A program made the position numbers and the translations under genes. From Hyphococcus lacteus (GTDB lineage: Bacteria > Pseudomonadota > Alphaproteobacteria > Caulobacterales > Parvularculaceae), in contig NZ_JBEHZE010000001.1 of the NCBI RefSeq assembly GCF_041058985.1, positions 1,798,001 to 1,862,000 of the forward strand: a stretch of 64,000 nt of DNA, written 5' to 3'. The notes beneath the pieces were generated by a model. The model was not told the origin of the DNA. It worked only from the letters and a program-made list of their open reading frames with translations, and searched no databases. How positions within the stretch are numbered: position 1 is the first letter of the stretch; each line of letters opens with the position of its first letter. Shown piece by piece: positions 63,121 through 64,000 of the stretch.

Positions 63121-64000
63121 TAGGCGACCCTCCGCTGCGGAAAGATCCGCCAATTTTGTGGCGCAAACACAAGAAATGCAGCGACCCCAATTGCCGCTGT
63201 GGGGGGCGCATAAAGCATCCAAACTGTGCCCGCTTCGCTTGCAAACCCCTGAGCAAGAAATCCAGCCACCCGAAGGCCAAAAATAATCGCGCCAGCACTT
63301 GCGACACGAAGAAAATAACTGCGCCGCGTATAAGAACCGCCGATGAGGGCATTAAGCCCGACCAGAACATAAGCGAACGTATAGAGTGGAGACGCCAATC
63401 GCGCATGACCTTCGGCAATGAGCTTACCTGAATTTGCCCGATCATAGGGTTTCGATAAGTCGGGGTGAAGCAGTTCCCCAAGGTAGCGCTCTGTCAGTTC
63501 GAGTTGAAGCTCGCCGGGATCATCATTCAAAGACGAGACATTAACCGCCCAATCGTCAAAACGAATAATATCCACCTTGCCGCTATCACGATTTTCGCGT
63601 TGGATATTGCCATTTTTTAAGATCAAAAGCGGCCCGGCTTTGGTTTCCTGTAAGATGGCACGTTGGGCCATATAGGTTTCGCGTTTTTCGTTATTGCGAT
63701 AATCATTGATCAGCAAACCGACAAACTGATTGCCGGGGCGAGACTCGTCTACATAGATCGTGAAGCCCTTTGAAGCGCTAATGAACTCGCCACTGCGCAA
63801 GAGGGAGGTAGCGAAATCGGCGCGGATATCAGCAACGGTCTGTTTCAAAACGCGGTAGCTGCGCGGCATCAGATCCACATTGACATAAAGCGTCGCACAT
63901 GCGGCCAGTAATGTTATGAACAAAAGCGGCACAGCAATGCGCCAGCGGCTAACCCCGGCGGCAAACATAACCGCAATTTCACTATCAGAATGGAGCCGAT
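63120..64000 (-). CDS. lptF: LPS export permease LptF (5' end outside window)
   Basis: The reverse-strand frame is open from the stop at 63120 to the window edge, continuing past the internal ATG at 63968: the codons before it read RLHSDSEIAV, a conserved coupling-helix region of LptF (SDSE plus MFAAGVSRWRI). So the gene begins outside and only the last 293 codons are seen. The periplasmic jellyroll (FISASKGFTIYVDES) and C-terminal helices are present. It works with LptG and LptB. Confidence 0.94.
   Translation of the reverse strand, partial: RLHSDSEIAVMFAAGVSRWRIAVPLLFITLLAACATLYVNVDLMPRSYRVLKQTVADIRADFATSLLRSGEFISASKGFTIYVDESRPGNQFVGLLINDYRNNEKRETYMAQRAILQETKAGPLLILKNGNIQRENRDSGKVDIIRFDDWAVNVSSLNDDPGELQLELTERYLGELLHPDLSKPYDRANSGKLIAEGHARLASPLYTFAYVLVGLNALIGGSYTRRSYFLRVASAGAIIFGLRVAGFLAQGFASEAGTVWMLYAPPTAAIGVAAFLVFAPQNWRIFPQRRVA

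Noticed and set aside
1..64000. tRNA or rRNA genes, insertion sequences, prophage or an exosortase gene
   Set aside because: Looked for typical motifs (TTCGAATCC-type T-arms, transposase and integrase families, exosortase motifs) by eye; none seen. xerD is the housekeeping type.

Overview
The window looks like one chromosomal segment of an alphaproteobacterium with roughly balanced base composition. The main evidence is gene order and family membership. These include iscR, a NifS-type desulfurase and sufB-C-D-S-T-A in one run; lptF-lptG, lptD, surA, pdxA and rsmA on one strand; aroK-aroB-corC; tyrS divergent from anmK; a bactofilin overlapping an LmdC-like M23 peptidase; and a CC0125/CC1285-type lipoprotein. 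An aerobic, possibly marine heterotroph would fit, but the order or family cannot be fixed from the sequence alone. No tRNA, rRNA, CRISPR array, transposase or phage gene was recognised. The window cuts a gene at both ends (a Wza-type exporter on the left, lptF on the right).

Region by region: 0-4 kb is the edge of an exopolysaccharide locus (Wza-type lipoprotein, short sugar transferase, glycosyltransferase-deacetylase fusion). 4-8.5 kb holds a lone fliO-like gene, a small membrane protein, bactofilin plus LmdC-like hydrolase, a DUF455 protein and a one-cysteine Bcp. 8.7-19 kb is envelope and core metabolism (YhdP-like protein, tyrS, anmK, an MFS pump, corC, aroB, aroK). 19-24.3 kb has a tiny membrane protein, a secreted helical protein, xerD, accA and small genes. 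24.4-31.8 kb is the suf operon, led by iscR and a clear IscR box. 31.8-39.3 kb contains a TfoX-like protein, hydrolases, three very small stress-type genes, pyk, creA, a nitronate-monooxygenase-like enzyme, an acyl-CoA ligase and a PEP-CTERM protein. 39.3-45.6 kb is a TetR-controlled acyl-CoA carboxylase, dehydrogenase and BKACE operon. 45.6-51.3 kb has trxB, then a homogentisate-type dioxygenase, a small CPWCG protein, an FAH-family hydrolase and a TonB receptor. 51.4-56.4 kb has hydrolases, two paralogous glycine-zipper lipoproteins, a curA-like reductase, a CC0125-type lipoprotein, a cupin and a thioesterase. 56.4-64 kb is the LPS-transport and outer-membrane biogenesis block.

The least ordinary material is the following. 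(1) A PEP-CTERM/exosortase-type system appears to be split across the window: export genes at the left edge and a sorted substrate at 38.5 kb, both preceded by sigma-54-like -24/-12 elements. (2) The 722-residue glycosyltransferase-deacetylase fusion. (3) A TetR-regulated carboxylase/dehydrogenase/BKACE operon that lacks a hydratase and HMG-CoA lyase. (4) Several genes of 41-57 codons, including a 57-residue Pmp3 protein. (5) A glycine-zipper lipoprotein duplication with a 14-bp tandem repeat between the copies. Nothing here is a proven new system; the findings state what would test each idea.
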